64,000 nucleotides of DNA from Paramacrobiotus metropolitanus (GCF_019649055.1 NW_026570241.1:496001-560000), one strand, 5' to 3'; shown: positions 12,926 through 26,326, counted from the first letter of the stretch. The notes: generated by a model not told the origin, from the sequence alone. A program made the numbers and translations.

Positions 12926-13246
12926 TGATATGCCCAGTTTAGCGTCCTGCTGATAAATGGCGCAAAATCCAAAGAATTTGTCTGCATTTTTTCTTTTAAA
13001 TGATCATTTTTTTGGATGTAGCTGAGACTTGAGAGTAATTACAATTTCGATTAAAATAATAAAGTCAATAAAACAGTTTGATTTCCGCGTCAAAACGTGC
13101 CGAACATATCAACAAACGGATTAGTGGAACAAAATGAGAAAAATAAATTACAAGAAAAACAACATTATTTCGCCCAATGATCAGCGCAACGAGATCCACA
13201 AGCACTTTTTATATCAGACACATTTCTAACAAATACCCGTATTATT

Positions 13247-16200
13247 TCATTCCGTTTCGTGAGTCTCACTGGTCGTTGATACGACGGATTCGTTGTCGTT
13301 TGTATTCCATTCCGACACCACAATGGCCACCGTCGTCGACATTGCGCATTCCGCCGACGTTTCCACGGGGAACGACGTGGACGGTGTCTGGTCGGAATCG
13401 GGTTCGTTCAGTCCCAGGGTGAAGTGCGCCGGATGCAGGGGACTGCTGACCTTCATGGTCAACGGTCCCGGGATTTCCGGCAGCGGCGGAAGAGGGATCT
13501 TCTCACCCGCGTGTGCAATTTCTCCTGAAAATTAATTTGCAACCCAGAATTAAATCGATCAGCGCTTATTCTATTCATTGTATTGGCTACGAAAGTCGTT
13601 GCAAAAAATACTGTTATATTTTCTGTGTCTGCTCTTCTTGTAACAACGTGCTGGTACAAACTAGTGTGAAACTACCTACTGGTTGCAGAGTACGTTTTTC
13701 GGAAATTTCAGTCTCCTTTAAAACGTTTTGCAACCTGTTACTGATAAGTAAATGTGGACTCGAGCGTAGAGAATAGAGGCTTTATCGCTACAGTCCATTT
13801 GCGTCAAAGCTTTGATAACGTTGTTCAGTAAATAAATCAGCCATATAAAATTGTTCAGGAAATACCAATAAGATTTTTTATATTGATGTTTTTCATGATA
13901 AAATTGATAACCTGTCTAGCTGCGACACTTTGACCGTTTAAATCGCAGAGTCATCGTGTTCACGCCAGTATCAGGTATTTTAGTAGCTCGATATTATGTC
14001 GCTGAATGTATCCACTAAAACGTACGGCCGGAATAGTATTATAAGACCACAAATTTCACATTAAATGTGTAGCAAATATTATTGTTCATCCACAACTTGA
14101 CACTCGCACATTCAAGTCCTTTTCGTTACCGTTCATGAAACGTTTAGCCGGTCGCTCCATATCCTCATCTTCGTCCTCCTCGTCCACTTCATCACTGTCC
14201 GACGAGGTCTCCACATCCATGACGCCGGAATCCGACCACGATGCCGTGGCGCTAGCTGCGGCAGGATTTTTCCATAAAGATGCCCATTCGATGTACGGCT
14301 TCACTTTGCGGTAATGCACTTCGATTCGACTGGGCGAATATCTGTGCGAAATACACAACCGGTGTGAACACAACCACTGTGTGAGCGACATAATTAACTG
14401 TAAGTAGAAAGAAGTTGATAAACAAAATAACCCGGTGAGCTTAATTTTAAACCCTACACAACACTATTTAAAATTTAAAAAAACGTCATGGACGTTCGCT
14501 TAAATTTTGCATAGGTAACTTATTTGAACAACATCGGCAAAGCGCGCCGGCTTTTCGAGTGAACTACCAGAAATCAGCCACATCTCTACAACTGGTTGAC
14601 ATTAACATGTAGTTTATAGTTTATACGAGTACTTAGAGTTGTGTTTCCAAAGTTGTGTTTCCAAAGTTCAAGCAGAAGAGGCTAACAGACATTCGACAAG
14701 GACATCGCTTCGCAGCTTGCTCGGTAAAATTATACTAAATTTAATCGGTCATTTTAACCTTTAATTCCGGAAACATTGTGGATATGAAATAATTTTTGTC
14801 ATTATTCTGCAAGCCTGAGAATTTTATTTGCCACTGCTTAATTTATTGTCACAGTTGTCTCAACCACTACTCCAAGCTACAAAACAGAAAACAAATTATT
14901 TGAAAACCCAGATGAAAACTATCAGACAACAACAACAAAGGACAAAAGTTAACCGTACCTGATGAATTCCGGTTCTGGATGCACCCGGTGTGCTAATCTC
15001 AGCGGCAGATGATAGTCCACCATATCACGCGGCGGATTCAACGGTTTCGTGGGCGGAAACGGCGCATTATCCGTCGAGCAGCGCACCTCCAAATCCCGTC
15101 CATTACACTTGAGCTTCATGTTCATGGGACACACATTCTTAATTAGCACGTGCACCTTGACCATGCCCTTTCCCTGGAACCACTGGAAGCGCGGCAACAC
15201 CGCGGGTGGCTCCGCTTCCGGAAGCTGCAGGCTGGTGGTGACGGCTTTGCGTTTTTTCGGTTTGGCCGGGGTGTTCCCGTTGAGAATAATGGTGGCGTCG
15301 CTGTCGTCGGCGTTGATGGGATGCTCGCGAATGCTGGCGGCAAATACCGGCGAGGACACGGAGCGGTGGATGAAGGGGACGGGATCCGCGTGGGGCAGCG
15401 GGAGGTGGAGAGTAGTAGTGTGTTTTTTGGGAGAGACCAAGGTAGCGATCTGCAATATCAATACTAAATTTATTGTAATTAACGCTAGTGCAGCACGAAA
15501 TACGTCCTTTCAGGAACAGTTATCCATATCCTACTTCACTGCATGAGTACCGGTGTTCACGACAACACTCCCAACAGCAAAAATACCGTAACAGCAACAC
15601 CTGCTAAAATGCCGGAGAGACTTAAGGCAGTGTTCATGTAAATTTCAAAACCGTTGGTAGGCTGTATACGTGCACTAGAAAATTAATACATGTATAAATC
15701 ACAATCACAAATTACAGTACAGGGTAAAAGTTCTCGTTATTTTTGGTATGAATGTCAGTAAGTTTACCATATACTAATCGCAAAATTAAAATTTAAAATA
15801 TTCACGGATTATGAATGAATACAAAGTGAGACTTATACTGTAAATGATCAACCCACTCGACCACTGGTGGAGAAGCTCCGAGTAAAATCCACTACACTAC
15901 GATTTTACACAGCTCGGCAATAGTTCGCATGCAACGAGCGCTGGAATAACGAAAATCAATCAGAAGATTCAACCCCCAAGCGACAGTCATAAATCTATGA
16001 ACACTCAAAATTCAAACTACCGAACAAAAATAAAAACATAAGCAATTATTATTTAGATAATCCTTAAAACCTTCTTTAACGGTGACAGCAACGCTGCTGT
16101 AAACAGTAAACTCCAGTAGAAACTATTAGCACGTAAATAAATAACTTCAAACGTTTTCGAATTTTCTTGAACAATTACTCAGCAGTTACTACACGGCCGA

Positions 16201-16969
16201 ATATAACAAGCACATAGCATTTCAAAGGAAAATCTGCAACAGAAATCCATGATAATATCAGTTATCACCAACTTTAATTTCAGTTTTCATTAGTATATTT
16301 CCAATTTTATTTTTTTTTTATTTGATTCGCCACTCAGTATACGATATGAATTAACGAACAAAAACGAATTTAAAATACTGAATTTATTGAAGTTATTATT
16401 AGTGGTTGGCAGGTCAGCTACGGACTACAAGACAAAAACTAAAATACTTAGCATCTTACCGAATCCAAGGGAAAATGGCAGCTCCCATTTTCCACATCCA
16501 GACTCAGACTGCCTGTTGCGTAGGCCTCCAGGACTACCCCAGGCTCTTCCTCCTCCGCACCCATACCCCCCACCCGCCCCGCATCCAACCGATACAGCGA
16601 CGAGCTGGCCTCGCGCACGCGGGCGCAAAACATGGGCATGGCCTCCATGAACATGGGCGGTTCGACGGGCGGATACGCGGGCGGAGGGGAGAAGAGCGCG
16701 GCTGCGTTTTCAAGGACATCCAACGGCGTCGTGCCGCGTTCCGACGAGGAGATGGCCGTCTCCTCCGCGGAAAACATGGTATTGATCAGCTCCACCGATT
16801 GGGAAATCAGTCCGGAACTAGGCAGCGGGGTGAGCGTGGAGGAGGGCGGAGAAAACTGGGAGATTTCGGGGATTAAGGGTTGGAGGGGAGCTGCGTTGAT
16901 GACGGACTCCGTGAGCGTCAGCAGTTCAAACGGCGCCACGGGTTCCAGTGAATCGGACTCCAAATCCAT
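13247..16969 (-). CDS. SGT1/p23-like CS-domain protein, four exons
   Basis: CS domains bind HSP90 and act as co-chaperones. Exons 16969-16460, 15449-14959, 14341-14130 and 13524-13247 join with consistent phases (0, 2, 1) to give 496 aa with one terminal stop. Residues 1-170 are Pro/Ser/Thr-rich and acidic, without a recognised domain. After a basic PKKRK-type stretch comes a CS beta-sandwich: FQWFQGKGMVKVHVLIKNV resembles YDWYQTESQVVITLMIKNV of SGT1, and the last strand, split across the exon 2/3 junction, reads YSPSRIEVHYRKVKPYIEWASL, like the KVEI...KPEPVRW end of SGT1. The domain has a Pro-rich insertion of about 15 residues. An acidic run (DSDEVDEEDEDEDME) and a short conserved-looking tail follow. 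No TPR, SGS or CHORD domains are visible, so it is not a canonical SGT1 or CHORDC1. It starts about 1 kb from the divergent coiled-coil gene. Confidence 0.75.
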
Positions 16970-17965
16970 TGTAAATAAACAGTGACTAATGATCCACGGA
17001 CAAGATAACGCCTCGTTACGCGAGAAGCAGAAACTGATAAGAAACTGCCTAAAGCCTGAAACAAATCGTAAACAAATACGCAGGCTAATAACTGATAAGT
17101 AGCGTCGCGCGCGCTGAAGCGTGTTTGCAACTATACACCTAAGGAATCTGGAATCACAACACCCTTCACGCCAGTTAACCTCCACCAATTAGTAAGTACT
17201 TAAACGTTAGCTTTTTAGAAAAGCAAAACGAACAAACATGGATATTAGAATTCAAACCAACAAAGAAACGTGCAGTTAAATTATGAAACCTGTGGAACGA
17301 CGTCACCGTTTGGTGCTGAAGTTCAAACAAGGACAGTTGAAATTCTTTTGGAGAGTTCAGTGGCCTTCACGGATTAGCCAACATCCAGGGGTCAAATTCC
17401 ATTAAGTATATCCTGCCGTTTATTGGAACTGCCACGGCTGCCAATCACAAACAGTTCGCTCAGCTGCTGCCTGCAGTTACGTTCTTGTTACAAAATACAT
17501 TTTTTATATTTAACATTGTCAAACTAATAAGAGTGGGGTCCTGTCTAAAAAATTGTGCTTGATTAAATGCGAACCTTTTGATACGGAAATTAGGCGGTTG
17601 CATCTGTCGGTACGGTCGCTTCCGGTTCCATTGGAACAGGAAATCGGATTTAATGGAACAGCAAGCTATGCATCGCGGCTCGCTACGGTGGCTTCGATTG
17701 CACTGCAGTGACTGCACACTGCACAGCGTTTTTGGAAACTCAAAACTTGAAAAAATCTTATTTTTATTATAAATATTATTTATAATTTATTTAAGTAATT
17801 TAACCGTTTAACATAGAAAAACTGATCTGAGGAAATTCTCTCTTTCTATTTTCAATTCGTTTTCGGTAAATTATCAATCTGGCAATAGCTTGAACTGTTA
17901 ACTGCTATCCCTAATACCTCCCTTTGTGAGAATTCGACTGGGAAAGTGGAGAACAGCATCACAGC
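16970..17965. promoter_or_regulatory. Shared intergenic region between two divergent genes
   Basis: The 1-kb gap between the CS-domain gene (-) and the coiled-coil gene (+) is the likely promoter region of both. I see no TATA box that I would defend and no other gene. Confidence 0.4.
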
Positions 17966-19278
17966 ATGGCAGCCAAGCCTCGTGGAAAGCCCGAAACCCA
18001 GATCAACGACATAGTCCCCATGTCACCCGAGCCCCCCTACGATCCTCTGCATTCCGCCTTCACCACCGATCTCCACGCCGCGCAGACCCACATGTCGCAC
18101 ATCATCGACAACCTGAATCTAGTCAGCGCCGTCTACGACTCGGCGGCCACCCTTCCATCCGACCAGTACAATTCCCTGGTCTCCGCGCTCTCCCTGCGTC
18201 TCCTCACCTCCCTCACGCACTACCGCCACCACGCCCGCGCCCTCACCATCCATTCCCGCAGCGCCCAGGAAGCGCAACAAGCGGCCACCAATCAGCCCAG
18301 CGCCGATATGGCCAAACTGGAGCGGCTGCAGGGGGAACTGGATACCACACGGTCGGCCGTGGGCCGACTGGTAGCGCCCGATTATTCCGTCTTTCGCGAT
18401 CTGCGCATGGTCAGTCGGGATGAACTGGAGCGGCTGTATCCGGAGACGGGACGTGAGATAGAGAGCGGGGATCGGCAGCATCGGATGTTGTTGGGGCAGA
18501 TGAACCACGAGATGGAACGGCGGAGAGGGGTGATGCGGGAGTTGGAAGAGCTGGAACGAGAGAAACGCGTGCTGCAAGAACAGGTAGAGTGCCAAGTTTA
18601 ACTTAGAATAAACGTCGTTATATTTTCCGGACATATTTTGTGTGTAGCCTGTAGGAGATTATCATTATACCGATATGGTGTTATAATTTCTTGGTCTGGT
18701 TAGCAAAAAAAGAGCAATATCACTTTAAATTAAAGATTGGTAGCAGTTAGTTCTATGGTGTATAATATACGCCTATACTATCTTATTTTCAGTGTTTTTT
18801 ATTTTTCAGTATTTAATTTTTATATTTGAATTTAATGAACTACTCTATTTTTTTATCCTTGTCGGAGTATTGTTCGTAGACGGGGCACCACGTGTAATTT
18901 GTATTCCAGTTTGCCTATTGGATAAATTTCCCTTGTGTCGTTTAGATCAAGAAACGGAAGGAAACGATGACCCTGGCCAACATCGACGTGGAGAGTGCCG
19001 GCCAACTCTTGAAGTTTCTATCCCAGAAGTTGGGTGTTGACGCGGAAGATATGAAACAGGATCTGAGTGAGTTGGAATCGCCGATTCTGGAGTTGTTCCA
19101 AAGTATTCAAGACCGCCGCAATGATACCGCCACCGGCAGCACCGACGTAGAGATGGCCGAGCCGACCTCCTCCGCGGTTCCCACGCCGGAGGCCCCGGCG
19201 GAAGCCATGGTGGAGGAGGTGGCCCGGGAGGAAGGCGAGGCGTCCGATGAGGGCGATGATGAAGTGGTTGCGCTTTGA
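17966..19278 (+). CDS. Coiled-coil protein with acidic tail, two exons
   Basis: Exon 17966-18583 (206 codons, phase 0, CAG|GTAGAG donor) joins exon 18946-19278 after a CGTTTAG acceptor, giving 316 aa. The N-terminal half has helices (HIIDNLNLVSAVYDSAATLP, YNSLVSALSLRLLTSL). A long coiled coil (MERRRGVMRELEELEREKRV) crosses the splice junction into IKKRKETM, followed by an amphipathic helical region (LKFLSQKLGVDAEDMKQDL). The last 45 residues are Pro/Ala- and Glu/Asp-rich. The layout resembles small subunits of nuclear complexes (Mediator, THO or kinetochore type), but I cannot assign a family. AATAAA at about 19560 is a plausible polyadenylation signal. Confidence 0.7.
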
Positions 19279-19639
19279 CAAGCCTATTTATCGGAAAGAA
19301 ATGGATGATTTTGGTTGTATTTTTTTGGGGACGGTAGTTGTTTTAGTTGAAGGGATCGCTATCTTGCACTGTATGGACGCCTGTACCATCGATTTATCCG
19401 TACGTTGTTGAGAAATTTCGTTGTGGATTTGCATTGTTTTAAAGCGGAATCGATGGGGTAACTTTCTAGACGACACTAATTCCAGGTTGCCCAATGTGTA
19501 TTGGACTAATTGGAGTTAACTCACTGTCAGTTTCTGTGAGCATGTCAAAAATTGGTTAAAATAAACGATGTCTTACGGTACATTCAAAATATTTCAAATA
19601 CATATTGGGGTTTGGGATATGCAGTACCAGATCGACAGA

Positions 19640-20457
19640 AAGTACTTAATAAGTAGGTTGCGTTTTGCACGGCCAAAGGATTAACGGCAAAATTAACGAC
19701 GGTTTTAGCGTTGTTAATTTAATGTTCCGTTGATTCGAATAAGAGGTTGCGTTATACACTGAACAATTTACTACCCCTAAAATTAACGGGAGGAATTGCT
19801 ATCAACCAGTCTCCATTCATCATTTTGTTTACCAGCGTAAAGATAACGAAATGCAGATTTTTCATGTGATGTAAATACGTTAGAGAGAACTGCGGTTTAA
19901 GTTTCGCACAGACGTTATAAAGATCAGTCATTTCATTCTGAAATGCGTGAATTTTTTGAAAACTGGTGAATATGCAGTGATGCACAGTACACGCTACAAA
20001 GCTGTTACAGAAGTTAGAACATTTGGTTGCTGAATCAGCAAAGCATTCCTATCACTAACTGTGTTTTAGTTTTTACAATAATTTTCACATTTATGACAAA
20101 GTAAATTATTTTGCTTTCTAAATAGCTGGCAAAAAAATCACTGACAGAAGTTCAACTGTCAAGACTGGTACAATTTTCGAAATTTCGAGTCGAGTGGGCA
20201 ACTCAGGATTGAATGCCCAGGCAGAAATTCACCGGGTAGACTGTCTCGCTTATGCAGTCTTCGTACTCAATGGTCCATGTGGGCCCAGTCGTTCATTACT
20301 GAATTTTAACGTCGTTATTAACGAAACGATACCCCTTCGTTTCGTTAATAACGACGGGTACTGCCGTTTAAACGTTCGTTAATTGTACCCCGTCGTTAAT
20401 TCTATCGTCAATCGTACCCCTTCGTTGATACCGCAACCTGCTTAAAAAGTACTTAAT
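19640..20457. mobile_element. hAT-like non-autonomous DNA element
   Basis: The inner ends AAGTAGGTTGCG (19651-19662) and CGCAACCTGCTT (20432-20443) are inverted repeats with one mismatch. Both ends are flanked by the same AAGTACTTAAT (19640-19650 and 20447-20457), which can contain an 8-bp target duplication typical of hAT elements. A second terminal-like AAGAGGTTGCG occurs at 19741. The interior is rich in AACG/CGTT words and has a perfect 19-bp hairpin (20310-20328 with 20338-20356). No transposase is present. Confidence 0.55.
20310..20356. repeat. Perfect 19-bp hairpin inside the hAT-like element
   Basis: CGTCGTTATTAACGAAACG at 20310-20328 is exactly complementary to 20338-20356 across a 9-nt loop. 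Confidence 0.8.
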
Positions 20458-21057
20458 ACTATTATCTTTAAACGATCCCTTGGATAAGCAGACTAAGCAG
20501 TGCACAATTACGTAATGGTGACATCGAATTGTATTTGCAGTAAACTTATGGTAGTCATACAGACTCGAAGTTAAAATGTTTCATTCTTATTACGTTTCCC
20601 AAAATTTCATTAAAATAAATAACGGCGAATGGATTTCGCGATCGGCAGCGCTATCTTTGCTGCGCAGCTGATTAAAGCGCAGATGTCAGCTTTGCCACGG
20701 TTCGGCTTGTTCGGTTGTTGTTCTCTCTCTGGCAGCTGGCTATTAATCAGCATTGAGCAGCGTTTAGAATTTCTTATTTCTTCCTGTCTTCCAATCTTCC
20801 TTTTTTTATTTTTTGTAAATAGTGCTCTAATGTGGAATTTTTTGGAAGCTCAGAGCTGTGACAAATACCATTTTAATTATTTTAAGTACAAGTGTTCGGG
20901 GACTGTAAGAGACTTATTAAGTAAAAGGATTGCGGACTGTAACGTCGACTTTGTGAAATTGGGGAATCCCCTAACTGCATCTGTGAGTGTGATGCGTCGA
21001 ATTTTTATTTGCCATTTTCTTCTGGACTCATTGTGCCGATATTAATAATTTATAAAC

Positions 21058-24000
21058 ATGTCTTCCGAAGCTAGTCAGCTCATCCGCTTCCCCGTAAGTC
21101 ATATCCAACTGGCGGTGCATGATTACACACTTAACTGATACTTGTATCATAGCAGGTACATTGCTACCAATGTACCTGCTATGCTTGTATCAAGTTGTAT
21201 GATCTTTCTGGACGCTGTACCAAGCGCGTTCTCCATCTTCTCTGATCGATCTCTGTATATAGAAATGGAGAACGGAATCCCTGCTGTCCAACACCACCCT
21301 CCGCTCCTTCGTGGCGGGCAGCTTCACGGGGGTGTGCTCCACACTGCTGTTCCAGCCGCTGGATCTCATCAAGACCCGCATCCAGGCCAATCTGGTGTCA
21401 CGGTGTGCATTACGATTATCTTTGGCCCGCAGTGCGAAGGTTTTTGATTTTTGTATGGGGCTTGCAGTACGCCGGAGAAGGCCTTGTCCATTAAAGTCGT
21501 ACCCATAGTGCGGCAGATCCTGCGGGAAGAGAGCGTTGTGGGACTGTGGCGGGGAACCGTTCCTGTGAGTTACTGCACATGCTTTGTTTCAGAATTCTGT
21601 AGATTTATCAGCCAAGGGTGAATTATAACCCGCAACAGGATGTAATTCGAGGTAACTTCACCAGAGAAAATTTAAAAAATATTCCCGGAGTTATTTTCTG
21701 ACATACAGTATTTTCCATCGATCGGTCTCATAATTCTACAAGACGAAATAGGACTAGTAACCCGGTAGTTGTATTTTATGTTATGATGAAATTTAGCTTA
21801 TTTAGTACAGTTGAAAAGGATTATCGCTTAATTGTATCAGTATGTGACTAATCAGAGCAACGAGAATTTTCGATTTGTGGATAATAGTAAATACAGTATT
21901 CTGGATGCAGTCTTAGAATGTTGTAGCCCACGTAGTGTTTTTAATGGTTCACTGCCTTGAATGAAAATATGGCTGCGGTTCTTATGAACCATTTTTTATA
22001 AGTGATATGGGTGTCTGGAAGTCGTAGTATGGTGGACGTGACAGGAAACATCGGAAAGCTTGTTGTGCTGTTTAACGATGCAAACGAATGCCATTTGCTG
22101 TATTTCTTATGGAAGAGGTTATTTCTGTGTTTTTTTTAAAGAATGCAACGTAGAATCTAAAAGCACTGGATTAGGATGGGTCAACAATACGGTTTAATGC
22201 TCGGCCATTTCTGTCTGCAAATCTTACGCAGTTGTTGCTTGATCACTATTTTTGCAATTTCGGCTATTTTCAGTCGCTTCTACGTACCGTTCCGGGAGTG
22301 GGAATTTATTTCTCGTCCATACACTTCCTGCAGCAGCAGGCAGGGTAAGCAAATTAAACGTCGTGAAGATGGAAGAAAATTGGTATGTGTTTCACCGGAA
22401 TTGGTGAAAATCGTACCATGTTCCTGTTTTTGTTTTTACCAGACCCGATTGTGGATCGACATGCTTCATTGTGATCGGGATATTAGGCCGGTTTATTGCA
22501 TCGCTCTCAGTATTGCCCTTCACTGTTATCAAAGCCCGCTATGAGGTAACGCATTATCATTTAATCAGCAGAAAGGTACTTTAATGGAAATAAACTGAGC
22601 GATTATAAATTTGTATGAGATCTTGGAGTCGATATGGTATAAAATATGATATTTTAAATTTTGTAGCGATATTTTAAATATCCCTAAAATTGCATTAGTA
22701 ACTGTGTGCATTGCGTTGTAACTGTGCCCATTTTACAGCAGAAAAAAACATGCTTTGAAAATTTTTACATTAGCATTTTCAAACATTCAGATTTTAGATA
22801 TTATGAACTTTCCATTTAAATTCTTCCACTGACGATAACAACTAGCCACTATACTACAACGGTAGATGTCTTAGAGTGGATTGTTTCGCTACGGATCAGT
22901 GCTAGGCGCACTGCGAAGCACAGCAGCACAGGAAGGTATCAAGTGTAAGTACTGGTTATGTGCACTGTTTTTGTATGTTGTTTGATATTAACTGTACAAT
23001 CGAGATTATACAATTAGCAGTTCTTTAGCGGTTATTGTCTGATGTTTTTGTCTTTGCAGCTTTGTACAGCGGTTTTGTTCCTACACTGCTGCGGGATGCC
23101 CCTTTCTCGGGAATTTATTTGATGTTCTATGAACTAATTAAAAGCAGTTTAAGAAAACGTAAGTGCTACGTTTGGTAGAAACAAAGAGGGCTTTAAGTTA
23201 AGTAATTCTATAAACAGCCGAAGCTAGCTGACTTTGTTTGGTAAAAAATGCTTTTCGTAAAGTTTGCAAAATACCTGACTAAAATACCTAGTTTGCAAAA
23301 TAGGTACCTGTTTTCTGCGTACACTCTGTGAGCAAGTGAGCTGGTTGAAAATAATGGAATAACGGATAATGAAAAGGTTAACTGTTAATGGTACAGAAAC
23401 TCAAGGCTAATGTTACAAAAAATTGATCAGCAGTGTTTGAGTTCTAATTGTAAGATATGTGACGACTAACCGTAACTGTGATCGATTGTTGTGTAACGGC
23501 TGATAAGACGCAGAGAAGAAGGAGTGAACAAGTAGCCTGTTATATTTTAGATAATTACAAATAAAATGAAGCGTGTATCTAGGTTTTTTAATTTGTTATT
23601 TCGCAGCCTCTTTTTTTGATTTCGGAAAAATAGATGAACTCCCACGTATAGTCGATCACTTTGCGTAAAATTGTATTATATCCGGGAAAAAATACCATTG
23701 AATTAAATTTTTTTAACAGTTGTATTTTATTATTATTTGATGAGGTGTCTGATATGTCTGCAAAATTATCTCCGTAGTTTTGCGAATAACCGCATGGATT
23801 TTTCAAGATCGAGATTTTATCCATGCACCTCTGTAATCGTCAAAAGAAGTATTTGAATTATTTTTAATGTGTGTATTGAATGGGAGTGCGTTATTCTGCA
23901 GAATTCCCAGATTATCCGTACACTCCCGTGATGCATTTCGGCAGCGGCCTGACCGCCGGCCTTTTAGCCTCCATCGTCACGCATCCCTTTGACGTGATCA

Positions 24001-24203
24001 AAACCCACGTCCAGTTGTCCTCGCAGGCCGAGAAGCGGACGCTGGTATACACCGCCAGCAATATCTGGCGAAGTCGCGGGCTAACGGGCTACTTTGCCGG
24101 ATTAGTTCCCCGCATAGCGCGGCGCACCCTGATGACGGCCACCAGCTGGACGGTCTATGAGCAGGCAAAGAAAAAGTTTTTTCCCTCTCCCGGCTCTTCG
24201 TGA
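21058..24203 (+). CDS. SLC25A38: Mitochondrial glycine carrier SLC25A38 (Hem25 orthologue)
   Basis: This inner-membrane carrier imports glycine for the first step of haem synthesis. Eight exons join in phase: 21058-21093, 21263-21402, 21468-21564, 22274-22344, 22443-22545, 22875-22944, 23060-23158 and 23902-24203. The product is 305 aa, against 304 in human. Three mitochondrial-carrier repeats are present with the Pro-x-Asp/Thr signatures: [30 protein letters not shown] (the family's unusual PxTVIK form in repeat 2) and [15 protein letters not shown]. The diagnostic [15 protein letters not shown] matches SLC25A38 almost exactly, and TVPGVGIYF matches the end of repeat 1. All donors are GT and all acceptors AG; the frame is intact. 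AATAAA at 24568 fits the 3' end. Intron 1 contains a 15-bp perfect hairpin. Confidence 0.95.
21149..21182. repeat. Perfect 15-bp hairpin in intron 1 of SLC25A38
   Basis: ATAGCAGGTACATTG (21149-21163) is followed after CTAC by its exact complement (21168-21182). GATACTTGTATC-like sequence flanks it on both sides, so it may be the core of a small foldback element. Confidence 0.75.
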
Positions 24204-25202
24204 TTTTTTGTTGACAGTTCCTTGATTATTTTAAATTTTTTACCGAAGTATTTACGCTGTTCGTATGGGCAACGTGGATTGTGTGTTTGGCTGCAGGTGA
24301 TCAGGTCGGTGGGGCTGGTGGAGGGAGCGCGGCGAGCGTAAATGACGGTGATTGTTGGGCGTGGGGAAATTGTGTCGGTACTCTTTGTGTGAATTAACAT
24401 CACCATTTTGTGCCTTTTACTTTTATTGTGTTTCGTATGGATAACAGCGCTGGTATGTGTTGATAACAGTTGGCGTTTGAACTGCATCAACTGATGGTGA
24501 ATGGATTGCCATTGTCTGTGATCTATTTGGGTGTGTTGGACACAGTGTGCTGATATACTAATTTGTAAATAAAATTTGGAAATTATTCCAGGAATTCGTG
24601 GCTGATTAGATAGTATGTACACGTCATTAGACTCGGGTTTTGTACGAGTACGTACTTGTACAACCTGAACTGAAGATCAGTATTAAATAATTATGTAGTA
24701 TAATGATTGGTGAGGAATTAACAGCAAGCGATAACAAAAATTTGAACGTTTAAACAGTGTAAGGAAACATTGTACGTGCAGTTCGTACCTGTACCAGATA
24801 AGACAGTTCGCCAATCGTTACTGATTCGTTAGCATACGGTATATAATACATCGTAAAATCGGCGCTGATACAGTCTGTAGACTCTGTACAACGCATGTTT
24901 ACTAAAGTTGTCGTGCACATCATAAACAACCCAATTTAAGGTTGTTGTTGGCACTTGTAGCAATAACTTGAATCTGATGCATCTTTTCATCAGTACCCAA
25001 TACCTTATTGCACGTGTGTAGTTGGATTTGATTTTTATGTAGGCCTCCAATGGACAAGTTTCTTGACTTCTCCCTTATCTTAAGCAAACGCAGCTCTCTG
25101 TGAAACAGTAATACACGAAGACTGATTCCCAGAAAGGGGCTGTTTGATCTAAACCTTCGGAGTCTGGATTGAGTCTCCATACCGTTAAGCAAATCTTTTG
25201 CT
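24204..25202. other. 3' flank of SLC25A38 and intergenic DNA
   Basis: Holds the likely 3' UTR of the carrier to about 24590 and then AT-rich sequence. No gene seen. Confidence 0.5.
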
Positions 25203-26326
25203 ATGCTGCTAATTCCGTTGACTATCTTTTTGTTTGCCATAATATTGGTCACCGCGCCCATCAGTGTAAATGCTCTTGACGATATCAATCCCGCGGTAGC
25301 CCCGGTGGAAATCAACGCCATTTACGATGACGCAATGGGACCACGCTCCGTCACCATACCCTGCTTCGCCAGCGAGACCCTCGTCAAGCCCAAGATTGCG
25401 ACAGTGAAACTGCTCTTCAGCGGCAAACGGCTTATTCTCAGTTCGTACGAGGATGACCTGCAGAAGAACGCCTCGTCGGTGTGGACGGTAGCGAATGGTC
25501 ACCGCCGATTGGTGCATGCTCTGGGCGAGCCGGGTCAGACCGTGAACATAACAGCTAGCACCTTCGATTTAATCGAAGAAAACAACGGATATTATGCGTG
25601 TATGATCTCGACACCGGAACATCACTATCGTACCATGTGGCTGATGAATGTTGTGCGACATCGGGAAGCGACGACTTTATCGGCCGCCAGTCCTACTGCA
25701 ACGAATAAAGCATCGACGACGGAAGCGAGCGGAGTTACCGTAAAATCTCAGAACAAAGAGAAAACGGTGGGCGCAACGCTCCAACCGCCTATCGAACTGA
25801 CTGCGTTAATGCCGGGAACAGCTGATCGGGAAAAGTCGGGTATAAATACATGAAGTCAATGCGTGATTACATGCAAAACATTCTTTTTAGCAATATTGAA
25901 GTGTCTTCGAAAGCAGGGCCAAGCAATTACCGCCTAAAAAAATCCAAATTTATGAATACAGCACTGTATCTGTACTTGTACAGCATAATCAATATACAGT
26001 ATCTACCGTATATATATCTGTAAAGATATTGTAGACATAGCGTACAACGTGCAATTTTTAAGGATGTACACTTGATAATGCAAGGTTCTACTTTTTTAGA
26101 AGAAAACAGCTTGTCATTCGGCAACGGAGTAATGCTGGGAATAGCGGCGCTAATGTTAGTGATTCTCGTTGCTGTTATCGTGTCGGTAGTGCTGATGAAA
26201 CTCAAATGCCATCTCAAGTCCAATTTGTGGTCGCTATCGACAGCGCGATACTCCAAAACCGTTACCAATGATCCTGACAGTCAAGAGATTAATAAGCTAA
26301 CCAATGAATCTTGCGAATTAGCTTGA
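25203..26326 (+). CDS. Single-Ig-domain type I membrane protein
   Basis: Exons 25203-25839 and 26100-26326 join in phase 1 (GGTATAA donor; TTTTTTAG acceptor) to give 287 aa. Residues 1-25 are a signal peptide (LLIPLTIFLFAIILVTAP). One Ig V-type domain follows, with the first Cys in VTIPCFA and the second in the classic NNGYYACMIS. A Ser/Thr-rich stalk of about 65 residues leads to a transmembrane helix (MLGIAALMLVILVAVIVSVV) and a cytoplasmic tail of about 45 residues. I recognise the fold but no orthologue; a cell-surface recognition or adhesion role is inference. A predicted Ig-type protein is also present at 51.9-53.1 kb. Confidence 0.78.
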
